Positions 19,793-31,000 are shown, numbered from the stretch's first letter. The stretch is DNA of 64,000 nt from Rhodanobacter denitrificans (GCA_003241385.1 QFPO01000005.1:310001-374000); one strand, 5' to 3'. Numbers and translations: made by a program. Notes: generated by a model from the sequence alone, not told the origin.

Positions 19793-21549
19793 AGGTCGGG
19801 CCCGATGATGATGTGCAGCTCGACGCCGCTGGCGTACCTGTCGCCGACCGGCGTGGCGAGATCGACGCGCACCATGCCGACCGGCGAACGCCAGCGCAGG
19901 CCGAAACCGGCGCCGACCTTGAGGTCGAAATTGCCGCCCGAGAACGCGTCGCCGCTGTCGACGAAAGCCGCCGCGCCCCAGTTCTGCGAGAAGTAGTATT
20001 CGTACTCGGCGCTGGCCACGACCAGCTGCTTGCCGCCGATCACGTCGTCCTCGTCGTTGCGCGGACCGACCGTCTGGAACGCGTAGCCGCGGATCGAGCG
20101 GTCGCCGCCGGCGAAGAAGCGCAGTTCCGGCGGCAGCCGGTCGAAATTGCTGACCTGCGTATAACCGAGCGAGCCGCGCGCGATGAAGCGGCTGTTGTCG
20201 CCCAGGCCGCGGATCCATTTCGCGTCGGCGGTGACCTGCGCGAAGCTGGTGTCCGACAGCACCGATTCGGCGCCGGCGCGCCCGGCCAGCGTCAGCGACC
20301 AGCCGCGGCGCGGGAACGTGAGATCGTCGGCGTGCTTCTTCGCGAACGAGATCTCCGGATAGAGCAGGGTCGTGGAGCCCTCGACGTCGGCGACCTTGAA
20401 GTCGCCGGTCAGGAAGTTGAGGCCGACCGTGCGCAGCCAGCCGTGCCAGATCCGCGAATCGTTCGCGGTCAGACGCAGCGTCTTGGACTGGCTGGTGTCG
20501 GTGTCCTCGTCGCGGTAGGTCGCGCCGAAGTTGTAGGCGTGGTTGTCCTGACCCGGCAGCGGAATCTGGTAGAGGCCGGTGACGGTGCTGAGGCGCTGCG
20601 CGAGCAAGGCCTCGAAATTGAGCTTGTGGCCGCGCTCGTTGACCCAGCGCCGCTCGATGCCGCCGCGCACGCCGGGGCCGGTGTCGGTGCCGATGAATAC
20701 ACCGCCGGTGTAGACCGTGCGCTTGGCCGGGGCCAGCATCACGTCGATCGGCACCAGGCCATCGGCGGCCCCCTCCACGTTCGGCTGCACCTGGGCGATC
20801 GCGAAGTAGTTGGCGTCGACCAGACGCTGCTGGAAGCTCAGCAGCTGATCCTGCGAGTAGTAGTCCTTGCCGGGCTCCCACGGGATGTAGCGCGCCATGA
20901 ACTCGTCGGAGAACTGGCCGCCCTCGAAATGCGTCTCGCCGAAGCGGTAGCGTTGGCCGGCACTCCAGGCCAGATGGATGTCGGCGGCATTGCTCGACCG
21001 GTTGACCTCGACCCGATGCGTGCCGAGCACCGCATCGAGATAGCCGCTGCCGAACAGCGCGGCCGACACGGTCGCCTTGCTGCGCTCGTACGCGGCGTGG
21101 TCGAGCGGCTGACCGACGCGCGGCTGGAACGCCGCGCGTGCCTGGTCGATCGCGCGAATGCCTTCGGTCTCGCCTTCGATGCGCAGGTCCACGTCGGCCA
21201 CGCGCACCGGCTCGCCGCGCTTGACCTCGAGCACGGCGGTGAAGGTCTCGCCGCTCTGCTTGAGCTCGCCGTGCACGCTGACGTTGTAGTAGCCGTACGG
21301 CTCGAGCGCGGCCTGGATCTGGCCCTCGGCGCGGTTGTACAGACGGCGCGCCTGGGCCGGACTGACCTCGCGATTGGTGTACTGCTCGAGCTCCAGCCGC
21401 GCCAGCGCGGCTTCGCGCAGCGGACCGTCCAGCCCCTCGAGCTGTACGCTCAGCCGGGCCGCGAACGCGGGACCGGCCAGCAGCAGGGTGACGGCGGCGG
21501 TCAGGACCGCGCGACCGGAGTGGCGTGGATCGATCATGCAGAGCGCCAT
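19789..21549 (-). CDS. tamA: Translocation and assembly module outer membrane protein TamA
   Basis: 586 residues: a signal peptide (VLTAAVTLLLAGPAFAA), three POTRA-type segments (up to about residue 270) and a 16-strand Omp85 barrel with the lid-lock loop motif RFFAGGDRSIRGY. It is a BamA relative that works with TamB. The start could be the first Met (21549) or the Met four residues later (21537); both precede the signal peptide. tamA and tamB form a two-gene operon with overlapping stop and start. Confidence 0.93.
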   Translation of the reverse strand: MALCMIDPRHSGRAVLTAAVTLLLAGPAFAARLSVQLEGLDGPLREAALARLELEQYTNREVSPAQARRLYNRAEGQIQAALEPYGYYNVSVHGELKQSGETFTAVLEVKRGEPVRVADVDLRIEGETEGIRAIDQARAAFQPRVGQPLDHAAYERSKATVSAALFGSGYLDAVLGTHRVEVNRSSNAADIHLAWSAGQRYRFGETHFEGGQFSDEFMARYIPWEPGKDYYSQDQLLSFQQRLVDANYFAIAQVQPNVEGAADGLVPIDVMLAPAKRTVYTGGVFIGTDTGPGVRGGIERRWVNERGHKLNFEALLAQRLSTVTGLYQIPLPGQDNHAYNFGATYRDEDTDTSQSKTLRLTANDSRIWHGWLRTVGLNFLTGDFKVADVEGSTTLLYPEISFAKKHADDLTFPRRGWSLTLAGRAGAESVLSDTSFAQVTADAKWIRGLGDNSRFIARGSLGYTQVSNFDRLPPELRFFAGGDRSIRGYAFQTVGPRNDEDDVIGGKQLVVASAEYEYYFSQNWGAAAFVDSGDAFSGGNFDLKVGAGFGLRWRSPVGMVRVDLATPVGDRYASGVELHIIIGPDL

Positions 21550-21655
21550 CGGAACCGGGTCCGGACCTTATAGCAAACGCGGCGCAGTGATGGGGCTGGA
21601 CCGGCCGGGCGCGTTTCAATTGCTTGCATCCGCTGCATGCCCGGTGCGATTCCGT

Positions 21656-24250
21656 TCAGCCGGTGGCCTCGCCGGAGCGGTGCGCGACCCAGGCGCCGAT
21701 CAGCGCCGACACGTACGGAATCGACTGCGCGGCGAGGATCGCGATCCACAGCTTGCCCTCGACGTACTGGAAGCCGACCGAGTGGATCATGCCGACGATG
21801 CAGGCGGCGAGCGCCAGCGCCATCAGGCCTTCCTCGCGCACCGACGTGAACGGATTGGGCTTGGCGCCGAGGCGGCGGCTCTTGGCGGTGCGGACGAACT
21901 CGCCCTTCTTCTGCCACAGGCCCTGGAAGATGCCGCGCGCGATCGCGTGCGACAGCCCCATGCTGGCGATCGAGGCCATGATCGTGTCCTTCCACGAGCA
22001 CGGCACGCGGACGCGGTAGAGCACGATGCCGAACACCGCCTTGCAGACGAAGAAGCCGATGATCGGAACCAGGAACAGCTGCAGCGGCAGTGCGAAGTAC
22101 TGCGGCCAGCCGACCATGCCGACGGTCCAGGCGATCGCCATCAGCGTGAAGACCAGATGCAGCGCGTCGGCGAACCAGGAGAACCAGCCGGTCAGGAAGT
22201 GGAACTTCTGGCCGCGGCTGAGCGGACTGTCGCCCGAGACCATCCAGTTCCAGCGCGCCTTCATGATCTGCATCGCGCCGAACGCCCAGCGGTAGCGCTG
22301 CGACTTGTAGGCCTTGAAGTCGGCCGGTGTCAGGCCCTTGCCGATCGCCTCGTCGACGTAGACCAGGTCGTAGCCGGCGTGCATCAGGCGCAGGCCGAGC
22401 TCGGCGTCCTCGCAGATCGTCCATTCCGACCAGCTGCCGGTGTCGACCAGCATGTTCTTGCGCACCATCGTCATCGTGCCGTGCTGGATGATCGCGTTGC
22501 GCTCGTTGCGGTGATGCATGCCGATGCGGAAGAAGCCGTCGTACTCCCAGTTGCACATGCGCCTGAACGCGTTGTGCTCCCAGTCGCGGTGCGCCTGCGG
22601 GCATTGCACGACGGCGACCTTCGGATCGCGGAAGTAGCCGGTCAGCGCGCGCAGCCAGTCGGTGCGCACCTCGTAGTCGGCATCGACGACGGCGATGACC
22701 TCGGCGCGCGGATCGGTGACGGTCAGGCCGTAGTTCAGCGCGCCGGCCTTGAAGCCGGGCCAAGGTTCCAGATGGAAGAAGCGGAAGCGCGGTCCGTGCT
22801 TCTCGCAGTAGGCCTCCAGCGGCTTCCAGACCTCGGGGTTGCGGGTGTTGTTGTCGATCACCAGCACCTCGAAGTTCTCGTAGTCGAGCGCGGCCAGCGA
22901 GTCGAGCGTCAGGATCACCATCTCCGGCGGTTCGTTGTAGCAGGCCAGGTGGATCGACACGAACGGCTGCGGATCGCCGGGCTGCGGCGTCAGCAGGCCG
23001 AAATGGCGCAGCCAGCGCGGCCGCCAGATCACCTCGGTGAACTCGAAGCCGTTGATCAGCAGCACCAGGATGATCGCGACCTGCGCCGGCAGCAGCAGGG
23101 TCAGCATCGTCCAGTCGAGCGGGCTCAGGTAGAAGTCGTACGGCAGCGTCGCCGACCACACCAGCAGCGTGCCGCCGAGCTGGATCAGGACCAGGAAGAA
23201 CCACAGGCCCGCGGTGCGGAAGCGCATGAAATGCCGCGCGAACCAGAACATCGGCAGCAGCGCCAGCAGCGAGGCGGCGGCCGCCTTCCAGGGCCAGGTG
23301 GTGTCCTCCACGACCGGACCGGTGAACGCGAACTTCGGCTGGCGGTTGGCGTTGAGCACGCCCCAGTACGCGCCGGCGCGGCCTTCGTTGGCCTCCTTCC
23401 AGGGCTGGTCGAACGCCTCCATGACGTAGTAGTCGATGTTCTCGCGCGCGGCGAGGTTGAACCACTCGCGCAGGAACTGCGCCTCGTTGGCCAGCGTCGG
23501 CTGCGCGTACTCCTTGCGGTCGCCGTTGGACGGCCAGCCGATTTCGCCGACCACGACCGGCTTGTCCGGGAACAGTCGCTTGAGCTGCTGGTACTGGCCG
23601 AGCGTGAAGCCGATCGCGTCCTTGCGCGGTATCCGCTCCCAGTACGGCAGCAGATGCACGGTGATGAAGTCGACGTGGCGCGCCAGCTCCGGATTGCGCT
23701 CCCAGACGAAGAACGGCTCGGCGGTCGAGACCGGGATGTCGAGCTGCGCGCGCGCGCGGTCGAGATAGCCGATCAGCTGCTCGACCGTGACGTCGCCGCG
23801 CAGCACCGACTCGTTGCCGACGATCGCGCGCTCGATGTTGTCGTACTTGCGCGACAGCGTGACCAGGGCTTCGAGTTCGCGGTCGTTGTGGTCGGCGCGG
23901 CGGTCGAGCCAGGCGCCGGCCATGACCTTCATGTCGTACAGCCGCGCCAGCCGCGGGATCTGCGGGCTCTCCAGCGAGGCGTAAGTGCGGATGCGGCGCG
24001 TGTACTGCGCCATCAGGCGGATGTCACCGGCCAGCTCGGCCTCGCTCGGATAGATGTCCTTGGTCGGATCCTGATAGCGCTGGAACGCGCTGAACGCGAA
24101 GCCGCCGACCTGGCCGTTCCAGTCGGCGATCGGGGTCGGCCGGTTGAGCCAGGCCCAGAGCCCGAAATTCAGCACCGCGATGGTCAGGCTGAGCGCCAAG
24201 GCCCGCCAGAACGACTTCTGCACGGGGGCGGTCTGGACGGTCGGGGTCAA
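21656..24250 (-). CDS. GH17-GT2 membrane glucan synthase
   Basis: About 864 residues. After one N-terminal helix comes a periplasmic GH17 glucanosyl-transferase-like domain with both catalytic glutamates: Glu147 in VGNE and Glu236 in VGEIGWPS. Then membrane helices and a GT2 synthase domain with VVDADYE, WTICEDAELGLRL and the SQRYRW (QxxRW) product-binding motif, and four or more C-terminal helices. The pattern is that of NdvB/NdvC-type beta-1,3/1,6-glucan synthases that make periplasmic or capsular glucan. Start: TTG 24250 has GAGG seven bases upstream; the frame stays open to an ATG at 24409, but the extra residues are low-complexity. Confidence 0.85.
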   Translation of the reverse strand: MTPTVQTAPVQKSFWRALALSLTIAVLNFGLWAWLNRPTPIADWNGQVGGFAFSAFQRYQDPTKDIYPSEAELAGDIRLMAQYTRRIRTYASLESPQIPRLARLYDMKVMAGAWLDRRADHNDRELEALVTLSRKYDNIERAIVGNESVLRGDVTVEQLIGYLDRARAQLDIPVSTAEPFFVWERNPELARHVDFITVHLLPYWERIPRKDAIGFTLGQYQQLKRLFPDKPVVVGEIGWPSNGDRKEYAQPTLANEAQFLREWFNLAARENIDYYVMEAFDQPWKEANEGRAGAYWGVLNANRQPKFAFTGPVVEDTTWPWKAAAASLLALLPMFWFARHFMRFRTAGLWFFLVLIQLGGTLLVWSATLPYDFYLSPLDWTMLTLLLPAQVAIILVLLINGFEFTEVIWRPRWLRHFGLLTPQPGDPQPFVSIHLACYNEPPEMVILTLDSLAALDYENFEVLVIDNNTRNPEVWKPLEAYCEKHGPRFRFFHLEPWPGFKAGALNYGLTVTDPRAEVIAVVDADYEVRTDWLRALTGYFRDPKVAVVQCPQAHRDWEHNAFRRMCNWEYDGFFRIGMHHRNERNAIIQHGTMTMVRKNMLVDTGSWSEWTICEDAELGLRLMHAGYDLVYVDEAIGKGLTPADFKAYKSQRYRWAFGAMQIMKARWNWMVSGDSPLSRGQKFHFLTGWFSWFADALHLVFTLMAIAWTVGMVGWPQYFALPLQLFLVPIIGFFVCKAVFGIVLYRVRVPCSWKDTIMASIASMGLSHAIARGIFQGLWQKKGEFVRTAKSRRLGAKPNPFTSVREEGLMALALAACIVGMIHSVGFQYVEGKLWIAILAAQSIPYVSALIGAWVAHRSGEATG

Positions 24251-24597
24251 GCGGCAGCCTCGGCGTAGCGCAGGCGCGAACGCCGCGCCGGACAAAGGCT
24301 TGCAGCATAGCCCAATGGCGTGAACGCCCTCAATCGAGCGCTCGCGTACAGTGCTTGCTCGGCGCGCCATAGGGGCCGCCTCGGGCGCGTGGTCGTCGTC
24401 GATCCGCAACCGGGCCGGATGCCAGTCGCCGCGCGCGTGGGAGTACCCGCCGATCTGACTCTGCGCGGCTTCGCGAGCCGACAGCTGCCACTACGGTCCG
24501 GCGCCGGCGACGTAGCCGGGGCTCAGCGTCAGCGCCGCGAAGACCAGAGCGAGCGCGAGGACGAGGCCGTTCGGGCCGCGCGCCGCGCCCGGCCGGT
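24251..24597. other. Intergenic region between the glucan synthase and the VTT protein gene
   Basis: 347 bp with no supportable gene, if the glucan synthase starts at TTG 24250. If it starts at 24409, the gap is 188 bp. No clear promoter stands out. Confidence 0.3.
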
Positions 24598-25386
24598 TCA
24601 TGCGGCGGTGTTCGCGATATGCGGTGGGAGGTCGATCGCCGGGGCGGCGTGCTCGATCGTTCCGGCCGTCGGCGCCGCGGCCGGCTCGGGTGCACGACGG
24701 CCCGTCCGCAGCCGCGAGACCAGGATCGGCGTCAGGGCCAGCGCCGCCATGCCGAGCATCGGCAGCACGACCTCCGGACGCGTCAGGACGCCGAGCTCCA
24801 GGCGGCCGCTGCGCGCCAGCGAACGGGCCAGCCCGGCGCCGAGGCTGGTTTCCACTGCGGTCATGACCGCACCGCCGATCGTGCTCGCGCCGAAGAACAG
24901 CAGCAGCGGGCAGCGCAGCCAGGCCAGCGCGACGGTGACCGCGCCGTACGGGAAGAACGAGACCAGGCGCAGGAAGAACGTGTAGCTGACCGGATGCGTC
25001 TCGAACCCGCTCCGGATCCGCGCGATCAGCGCCGGCGGTGGCCGGTCGGCGCCGGCGAACGCGCGGCGGCTGGCGAGGAACAGCAAGGCGGTGCCGAGCA
25101 CCAGGCCGATCGTCGACAGCAGCGTGCCGTACACGGCACCGAACAGCATGCCGCCGGTCAGCACGATCAGCACCGCGCCGGGCAGGCCGGTCGCGGCGGC
25201 GACCGTCATCGCGGCGATCTGCGCCGCGGCCGCAGTCAGCGGATATGCCTCGATTTGCCGCTGCAGCTCGCCGTGCCGCTCGACCAGTGCGGCCGGATGC
25301 AGGCCGTCGAGCAGGCCGGACGCGTAAAGAGCGCCGCCGGCCGCGATCAGCAGCAGCAGCGGAAGGAACGAGGACAGACGCTTCAT
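24598..25386 (-). CDS. TVP38/TMEM64-family (VTT domain) membrane protein
   Basis: 262 residues with five to six hydrophobic segments. The VTT/SNARE-associated core is recognised by GLPGAVLIVLTGGMLFGAVYGTLLSTIG (re-entrant helix with GGxxFG) and FFLRLVSFFPYGAVTVALA (R-x-x-P/F-x-P-Y type). Related DedA-like proteins work in lipid scrambling or undecaprenyl phosphate recycling. The C-terminal ~35 residues are a disordered Ala/Pro tail. Co-directional with the glucan synthase but not tightly linked. Confidence 0.82.
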   Translation of the reverse strand: MKRLSSFLPLLLLIAAGGALYASGLLDGLHPAALVERHGELQRQIEAYPLTAAAAQIAAMTVAAATGLPGAVLIVLTGGMLFGAVYGTLLSTIGLVLGTALLFLASRRAFAGADRPPPALIARIRSGFETHPVSYTFFLRLVSFFPYGAVTVALAWLRCPLLLFFGASTIGGAVMTAVETSLGAGLARSLARSGRLELGVLTRPEVVLPMLGMAALALTPILVSRLRTGRRAPEPAAAPTAGTIEHAAPAIDLPPHIANTAA

Positions 25387-25453
25387 CGGGGATCGATCGA
25401 AAGGGGCGGCGGCCGATTCCGGCGGCGCTTTAGCATAGCGGTTGCACCGCCGC

Positions 25454-26536
25454 TCAGCGCAGCGCGGCGTAGACGGTGACTTCCTCGCGGTCGTGATAGA
25501 GCTGGCGCGCGCGCCAGTCCAGGCGCCGCCCGGCGACCGCCTCGGCGACCCGCTCGCGGCACAGCACGACCTCGTCGTGGCGCTTCTTCATCGGCAGCTT
25601 CAGATTGAACATCGCGTGCCGGCACCAGCCGGCGGCGAGCCAGTCGCCGATCCGCGTGGCGATGCGGCGCGGCTGCTCGACCATGTCGCAGACCAGCCAG
25701 TCGACCGGCCGCGGCGGCTGGTAGCGAAAACCGTCCTCGCGGCGGTGGTCGACCAGGCCGGAGGCGAGCAGGGCGGCGTCCATCGGGCCGTTGTCGACCG
25801 CGGTCACGTGGATCGAGCGGCGCACCAGCTGCCAGGTCCAGCCGCCCGGCGCGGCGCCGAGGTCGACCGCGGTCATGCCGGGACGCAGTGCGCGTTCGCG
25901 CTCGGCCTCGTCGAGCAGGACCAGGAACGCCTCCTCGAGCTTGAGCGTCGATCGGCTCGGCGCGCTGCTCGGAAAGCGCAGGCGCGGGATGCCGCCGGGC
26001 CACGGCGCGCTGCGCGACACCTCGGCGATCGCCAGCAGGGCCGTCGTCGGATCGAGCAGGCCGACGTGCAGCCGCTGCGGCGCGGCCGGATCGATCAGGC
26101 GCTCGCGCTTCATCGCGGCGACCAGGGCGGCGTTGAGCGAGCGACACAGGCCGGCCAGTTCGCGGCCGGCATCGCTGTCGGGAGACTCGATCCAGGCGTC
26201 GGCGAAGGCGTGGCCGGCGGCGCGGATCGCAGGCAGCAGCACGGCGAGCCGGTCGCTGGCCGGCAGGCCGTCGACGCGTGCGCGCAGCGGCAGCCATTGC
26301 CGCGCGAACGTCAGCGAGCGCCAGTCGACCGCGCGGCCGTAGCGCGCCGCAGCGGCCGCGTCGGGCAGGATGAACTCGACGTAGCCGCTGTCGCGCCGCG
26401 CACGCGCATAGCCGCCGGTCGCCAGCTGCGCGTCGAGCGCGGCCAGCTCCTGCGCGCAGTCGTTCTCGAAGCCGGGCCGGCACCAGGCCAGAAAGCCGTC
26501 GAGCGGGCGCGCAGGCGCGATGTCGGAGTCCGTCAC
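25454..26536 (-). CDS. rlmM: 23S rRNA (cytidine-2498-2'-O)-methyltransferase RlmM
   Basis: 360 residues. The N-terminal THUMP-like part (FLAWCRPGFENDCAQELAAL, LTFARQWLP) is followed by a Rossmann-like methyltransferase with the SAM motif DLGAAPGGWTWQLVRR, VDWLVCDMVEQP and KLPMKKRHDEV, which together are characteristic of RlmM. The start is the GTG at 26536 with AGGA six bases before it. It follows the deaminase gene by 38 bp in the same direction. Confidence 0.92.
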   Translation of the reverse strand: MTDSDIAPARPLDGFLAWCRPGFENDCAQELAALDAQLATGGYARARRDSGYVEFILPDAAAAARYGRAVDWRSLTFARQWLPLRARVDGLPASDRLAVLLPAIRAAGHAFADAWIESPDSDAGRELAGLCRSLNAALVAAMKRERLIDPAAPQRLHVGLLDPTTALLAIAEVSRSAPWPGGIPRLRFPSSAPSRSTLKLEEAFLVLLDEAERERALRPGMTAVDLGAAPGGWTWQLVRRSIHVTAVDNGPMDAALLASGLVDHRREDGFRYQPPRPVDWLVCDMVEQPRRIATRIGDWLAAGWCRHAMFNLKLPMKKRHDEVVLCRERVAEAVAGRRLDWRARQLYHDREEVTVYAALR

Positions 26537-26574
26537 GATCGATCCTGGGCCGGGCGGTGCGTCGGGCGCGCCGC

Positions 26575-27135
26575 TCAGTACATCGCGCCGCCGCTGCGCG
26601 TGTAGAAGTCGAGCACCTCGCGCGCCTGCTCGCGCAGGATGTCGCGCCGCACGGCGATGCCGCGCCGTTCGAGCTCGCCGATCCAGTCGGCCGGCAGCGG
26701 GCCCTCGTCGAACTCGGTCAGCGTCATGACGTCTTCGGCGCGCGCGCCGATCAGCAGGGTGTCGACGCCGGCCCAGACCGTCGCGCCGTAGCACTGGCAG
26801 CACGGTTGCGAGCTGGTCGCCAGCGTGTAGCGGCCGCCGTCCTCGTTGAGGCGCTTGCGCTGCAGGCGCTGCTGCGCGGTCATGTAGGCCATCATCTCGG
26901 CATGCGCCACCGAGCAGGTGTGCGGTACCACGCGATTGACGCCGACGGCGATCACGCGGCCGTCCGCGTCGAAGACCGCGGCGCCGAACGGGCCGCCGCT
27001 GCGCAGCTCGACGTTGCGTCGCGACAGCTCGATCGCGAGCGCGACCTGGGCCTCGTCGTCGGCGTAGCGCCGCTGCAGGTCGACGGTCTCGGCGATCCAG
27101 GCGGGCAGGGTCAGGTGGATCTGCAGATACAGCAT
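26575..27135 (-). CDS. Nucleoside deaminase, CDA superfamily
   Basis: 186 residues with the zinc deaminase signature: HAE (His78, catalytic Glu80) and PCxxC (Cys112, Cys115). GGPFGAAVFDADGRVIAVGVN is the usual substrate-cavity strand. It resembles guanine/cytosine-type nucleobase deaminases more than TadA because it has a longer C-terminal helix region, but the substrate cannot be named. Its ATG shares one base with the stop of the upstream lipoprotein gene. Confidence 0.85.
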   Translation of the reverse strand: MLYLQIHLTLPAWIAETVDLQRRYADDEAQVALAIELSRRNVELRSGGPFGAAVFDADGRVIAVGVNRVVPHTCSVAHAEMMAYMTAQQRLQRKRLNEDGGRYTLATSSQPCCQCYGATVWAGVDTLLIGARAEDVMTLTEFDEGPLPADWIGELERRGIAVRRDILREQAREVLDFYTRSGGAMY

Positions 27136-27493
27136 CAGTGCGTCTCGTCCGAGCCGGTGACGGCGGCGCAGCGCTGCTCGACGCAGCGGCAGCCGCTAAT
27201 CTCCGGGTAGCCGCAGATGCCGGACATGCCGGTCCGTGCGCATTCGGCGGCGACCCGTTCCGGAAACGTCGGGCTGTCGCGATTGACGCAGGCCGGGTAG
27301 CGGCCGCAGCAGTTGCCGACGTCCTTGACCGCGCAGTCGGCATCGACGCGGCAGCTGTAGTCGACCTCGCCGGGCGGCGTCGCAGAGACGGCGGCTGCCG
27401 GCTCGGGCGTCGCTGCGGTCGATGCGGCCGGCGGCGACGGACTGCAGCCGGCCAGCATCGCCAGCCACGCGATCCAGCCGGCCGCGCGCAGGC

Positions 27494-27497
<4 letters not shown>
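27135..27497 (-). CDS. Cysteine-rich putative lipoprotein
   Basis: 120 residues. Lipobox LAGC after a short hydrophobic signal (AGWIAWLAMLAGC), an Ala/Pro linker, then a compact domain rich in cysteine (YSCRVDADCAVKDVGNCCGRYPACVNR, then GICGYPEISGCRCVEQRCAAV). The cysteine spacing suggests several disulfides, so the mature protein is periplasmic or surface exposed. Similar small Cys-rich lipoproteins are of unknown role. Start ATG 27497 overlaps the glnS stop (ATGA) and the stop touches the deaminase start, so the three genes form one unit. Confidence 0.8.
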
Positions 27498-29224
<1,727 letters not shown>

Positions 29225-29326
29225 GCCTGCCGTCGCATGTCCCGTAAAGCCAAAGTCGGCAAGTCTAACCTTCCCGGCTGCGCTTGGTGAGGGCGGCCGG
29301 TCCGGGAGTGCGACGGTGCGCTGCGG

Positions 29327-29623
29327 TCAGGCCGGTCGAGCCGGCAGCGTGTCGCGCAGGCGCAGCCGCACCGGGCCGCGCGCGTGACGGATGTCGACGG
29401 CGGCCTCGCCCTGGGTGGCGTCGAGGATGCCGTCGTCGATCATCGTCGTCGCGACAGTGCGCAGTGGCCGCATCAGGTCGCGCCAGTCGCAGCCGATCTT
29501 CAGCGCGGCGCTGCGCGCGGCGTCGTGGAGGTCGATCGTGCCGGCGAGGCGCTGCATCCCGAGCAGCTGCAGGACGCAGGCGCGTAGCGTGTTGGCGAGC
29601 TCGTCGTCGGGCAGCTGGACCAT
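29327..29623 (-). CDS. DUF3253 domain protein
   Basis: About 98 residues. The stretch AARSAALKIGCDWRDLMRPLRTVATTMIDDGILDATQGEAAVDIRHARGPVRLRL has the spacing and key residues of DUF3253 (W-R-x-L-M, V-R-x-x-A, G-x-I-x-x-T-Q-G, V-D, G-P-V/I-R-L-R), a small winged-helix-like domain of unknown function. An in-frame ATG pair at 29680 would add 19 proline/arginine-rich residues; neither start has a good Shine-Dalgarno. Confidence 0.65.
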   Translation of the reverse strand: MVQLPDDELANTLRACVLQLLGMQRLAGTIDLHDAARSAALKIGCDWRDLMRPLRTVATTMIDDGILDATQGEAAVDIRHARGPVRLRLRDTLPARPA

Positions 29624-29778
29624 CGGATCGGCAGTCGGGCGCGGGGTGCGGCGCGGACGCGGCACGGCGGGGCGCATCATGCGCCGATCGACCGGCAGCG
29701 TCCAGACGAGTGCAGGGCGGACCCGGGGCCGCCGCTGCGCCCTGGACCGCGCGGCGCGCTTTGCGGCACAGTGGCGCC

Positions 29779-30027
29779 GTGAAGATCGCCTGCCGCACCG
29801 ATTCGCTCATCGACGCCCATCTGCGCAAGGGTCTGCTCGAGTCCGGCGGCATCCGCGTCCATCTCGGCGGCGAGTATCTGTCCGGCGCGCTCGGCGAGAT
29901 GCCGCCGTTCGGCCTCTACGTGCTCTGGGTCGGTGACGAGGACCTGGCCGCGGCGCGCGCGCTGCTGGCCGAGCTCGACCCCGCCGCGCCGGCGCCGCCG
30001 GACGATCTGAGCGAGCTGCTGGCTTGA
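29779..30027 (+). CDS. DUF2007 domain protein
   Basis: 82 residues, GTG start. KIACRTDSLIDAHLRKGLLESGGIRVHLGGEYLSGALGEMPPFGLYVLWVGDEDLAAARALLAE matches DUF2007, described as a putative signal-transducing ferredoxin-like fold: the helix after xxSxxEAxxxxxxLexxGI and the strand-loop GE-P are in place. Function unknown. Its stop overlaps the TTG start of the DMT transporter (TTGA). Confidence 0.75.
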   Translation: MKIACRTDSLIDAHLRKGLLESGGIRVHLGGEYLSGALGEMPPFGLYVLWVGDEDLAAARALLAELDPAAPAPPDDLSELLA

Positions 30028-30941
30028 GCCCGACGCCGGCCGTGCCGCGTGCAGCGGTCTGGCGGATGAGTGCGGGCGCCGCGCTGATCAGCACGACCAG
30101 CATCTTCGTGCGCCTCGCCGGCGTCGGGCCGACCACCTCGGCGTTCTACCGGATGCTGTTCGGCGCATTGATGCTGACCGGCGGCCTGATCGCGCTGCGT
30201 GCGTGGCGGCCGCTGACGCCGCGCACGATCGGCTGGCTGCTGGTGCCGGGCGTGGCGTTCGCGGTCGATCTGATGCTCTGGCATCGCAGCATCCATCAGG
30301 TCGGCCCGGGGCTGGCGACCCTGCTCGGCAACTTCCAGGTCCTGCTGATGGCGCTGGCCGGCGTCGTGCTGTACCGGGAGCGGATCGGCGCGCCGTTCGT
30401 CGCCGGTACCGCGGTGGCGCTGGTCGGCCTGTACCTGCTGGTCGGGCTGGAGTGGGGCCGGTTCGACGCGGTCTATCGGCAGGGCGTGATGTTCGGCCTG
30501 CTGACCGGCGTGGCCTATGCGGTCTACCTGCTGACGACGCGTCACGTCCAGCGCAGTGGCCAGGTCACGCTCGCGCCGGCCCAGCTGATCGGCGTGACCT
30601 CGTGGATCTGCGCGGCCGTGCTCGCGGTCTCGATGCTCGGCGAGGGCGCCTCGTTCGAGATTCCCGATCTGCATTCGTTCGGCGCGCTGCTCGGGCTCGC
30701 GCTGTTCGGCCAGGTGATCGGCTGGATCCTGCTGGTGCGGGCGATGCCGCAGCTGCCGGCGTCGCTGGTCGGGCTGCTGTTGCTGCTGCAGCCGGCACTG
30801 TCGTTCCTGCTCGACGTGGCGATCTTCGCGCGGCCGACACGGCCGCTCGACTGGCTCGGCCTCGGGCTCTCCCTGCTCGGCATCTTCATCGGCTCGTGGC
30901 GGCCCGCGCGGCGCCGGTCGCAGCCCGGGTCTTCCACGTAA
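30024..30941 (+). CDS. DMT-family (EamA) transporter
   Basis: 305 residues with ten hydrophobic helices arranged as two EamA repeats (ISTTSIFVRLAGVGPTTSAFYRMLFGALML in the first; LLTGVAYAVYLLTTRHVQ starting the second). Likely an exporter of amino acids or another metabolite. It starts at TTG 30024, coupled to the DUF2007 gene. The four MetJ boxes of the metX leader begin inside its last three codons, so methionine control does not reach it but its 3' end carries the operator. Confidence 0.88.
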   Translation: MSPTPAVPRAAVWRMSAGAALISTTSIFVRLAGVGPTTSAFYRMLFGALMLTGGLIALRAWRPLTPRTIGWLLVPGVAFAVDLMLWHRSIHQVGPGLATLLGNFQVLLMALAGVVLYRERIGAPFVAGTAVALVGLYLLVGLEWGRFDAVYRQGVMFGLLTGVAYAVYLLTTRHVQRSGQVTLAPAQLIGVTSWICAAVLAVSMLGEGASFEIPDLHSFGALLGLALFGQVIGWILLVRAMPQLPASLVGLLLLLQPALSFLLDVAIFARPTRPLDWLGLGLSLLGIFIGSWRPARRRSQPGSST

Positions 30942-30965
30942 GGACGTATAGACGTCTATACGCCT
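30934..30965 (+). promoter_or_regulatory. Four tandem MetJ boxes before metX
   Basis: In 8-bp register: CCACGTAA (30934), GGACGTAT (30942), AGACGTCT (30950-30957, perfect consensus) and ATACGCCT (30958-30965). Matches to AGACGTCT are 4, 6, 8 and 6 of 8. The array ends one base before the -35 hexamer, the usual place for MetJ repression. The central pair resembles the array at metJ (3119-3142), which begins with the same GGACGTA. Confidence 0.85.
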
Positions 30966-30966
30966 A

Positions 30967-30995
30967 TTGACGCAGGCGCGGCGCCTGCGTAGAGT
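30967..30995 (+). promoter_or_regulatory. metXB promoter
   Basis: TTGACG (30967-30972), 17-bp spacer, TAGAGT (30990-30995). A transcript starting about seven bases later would begin at about 31002, exactly at the first paired stem of the SAM riboswitch. The inverted repeat GCAGGCGCG-GCGCCTGC lies in the spacer. Confidence 0.65.
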
Positions 30996-31000
30996 GCGGC

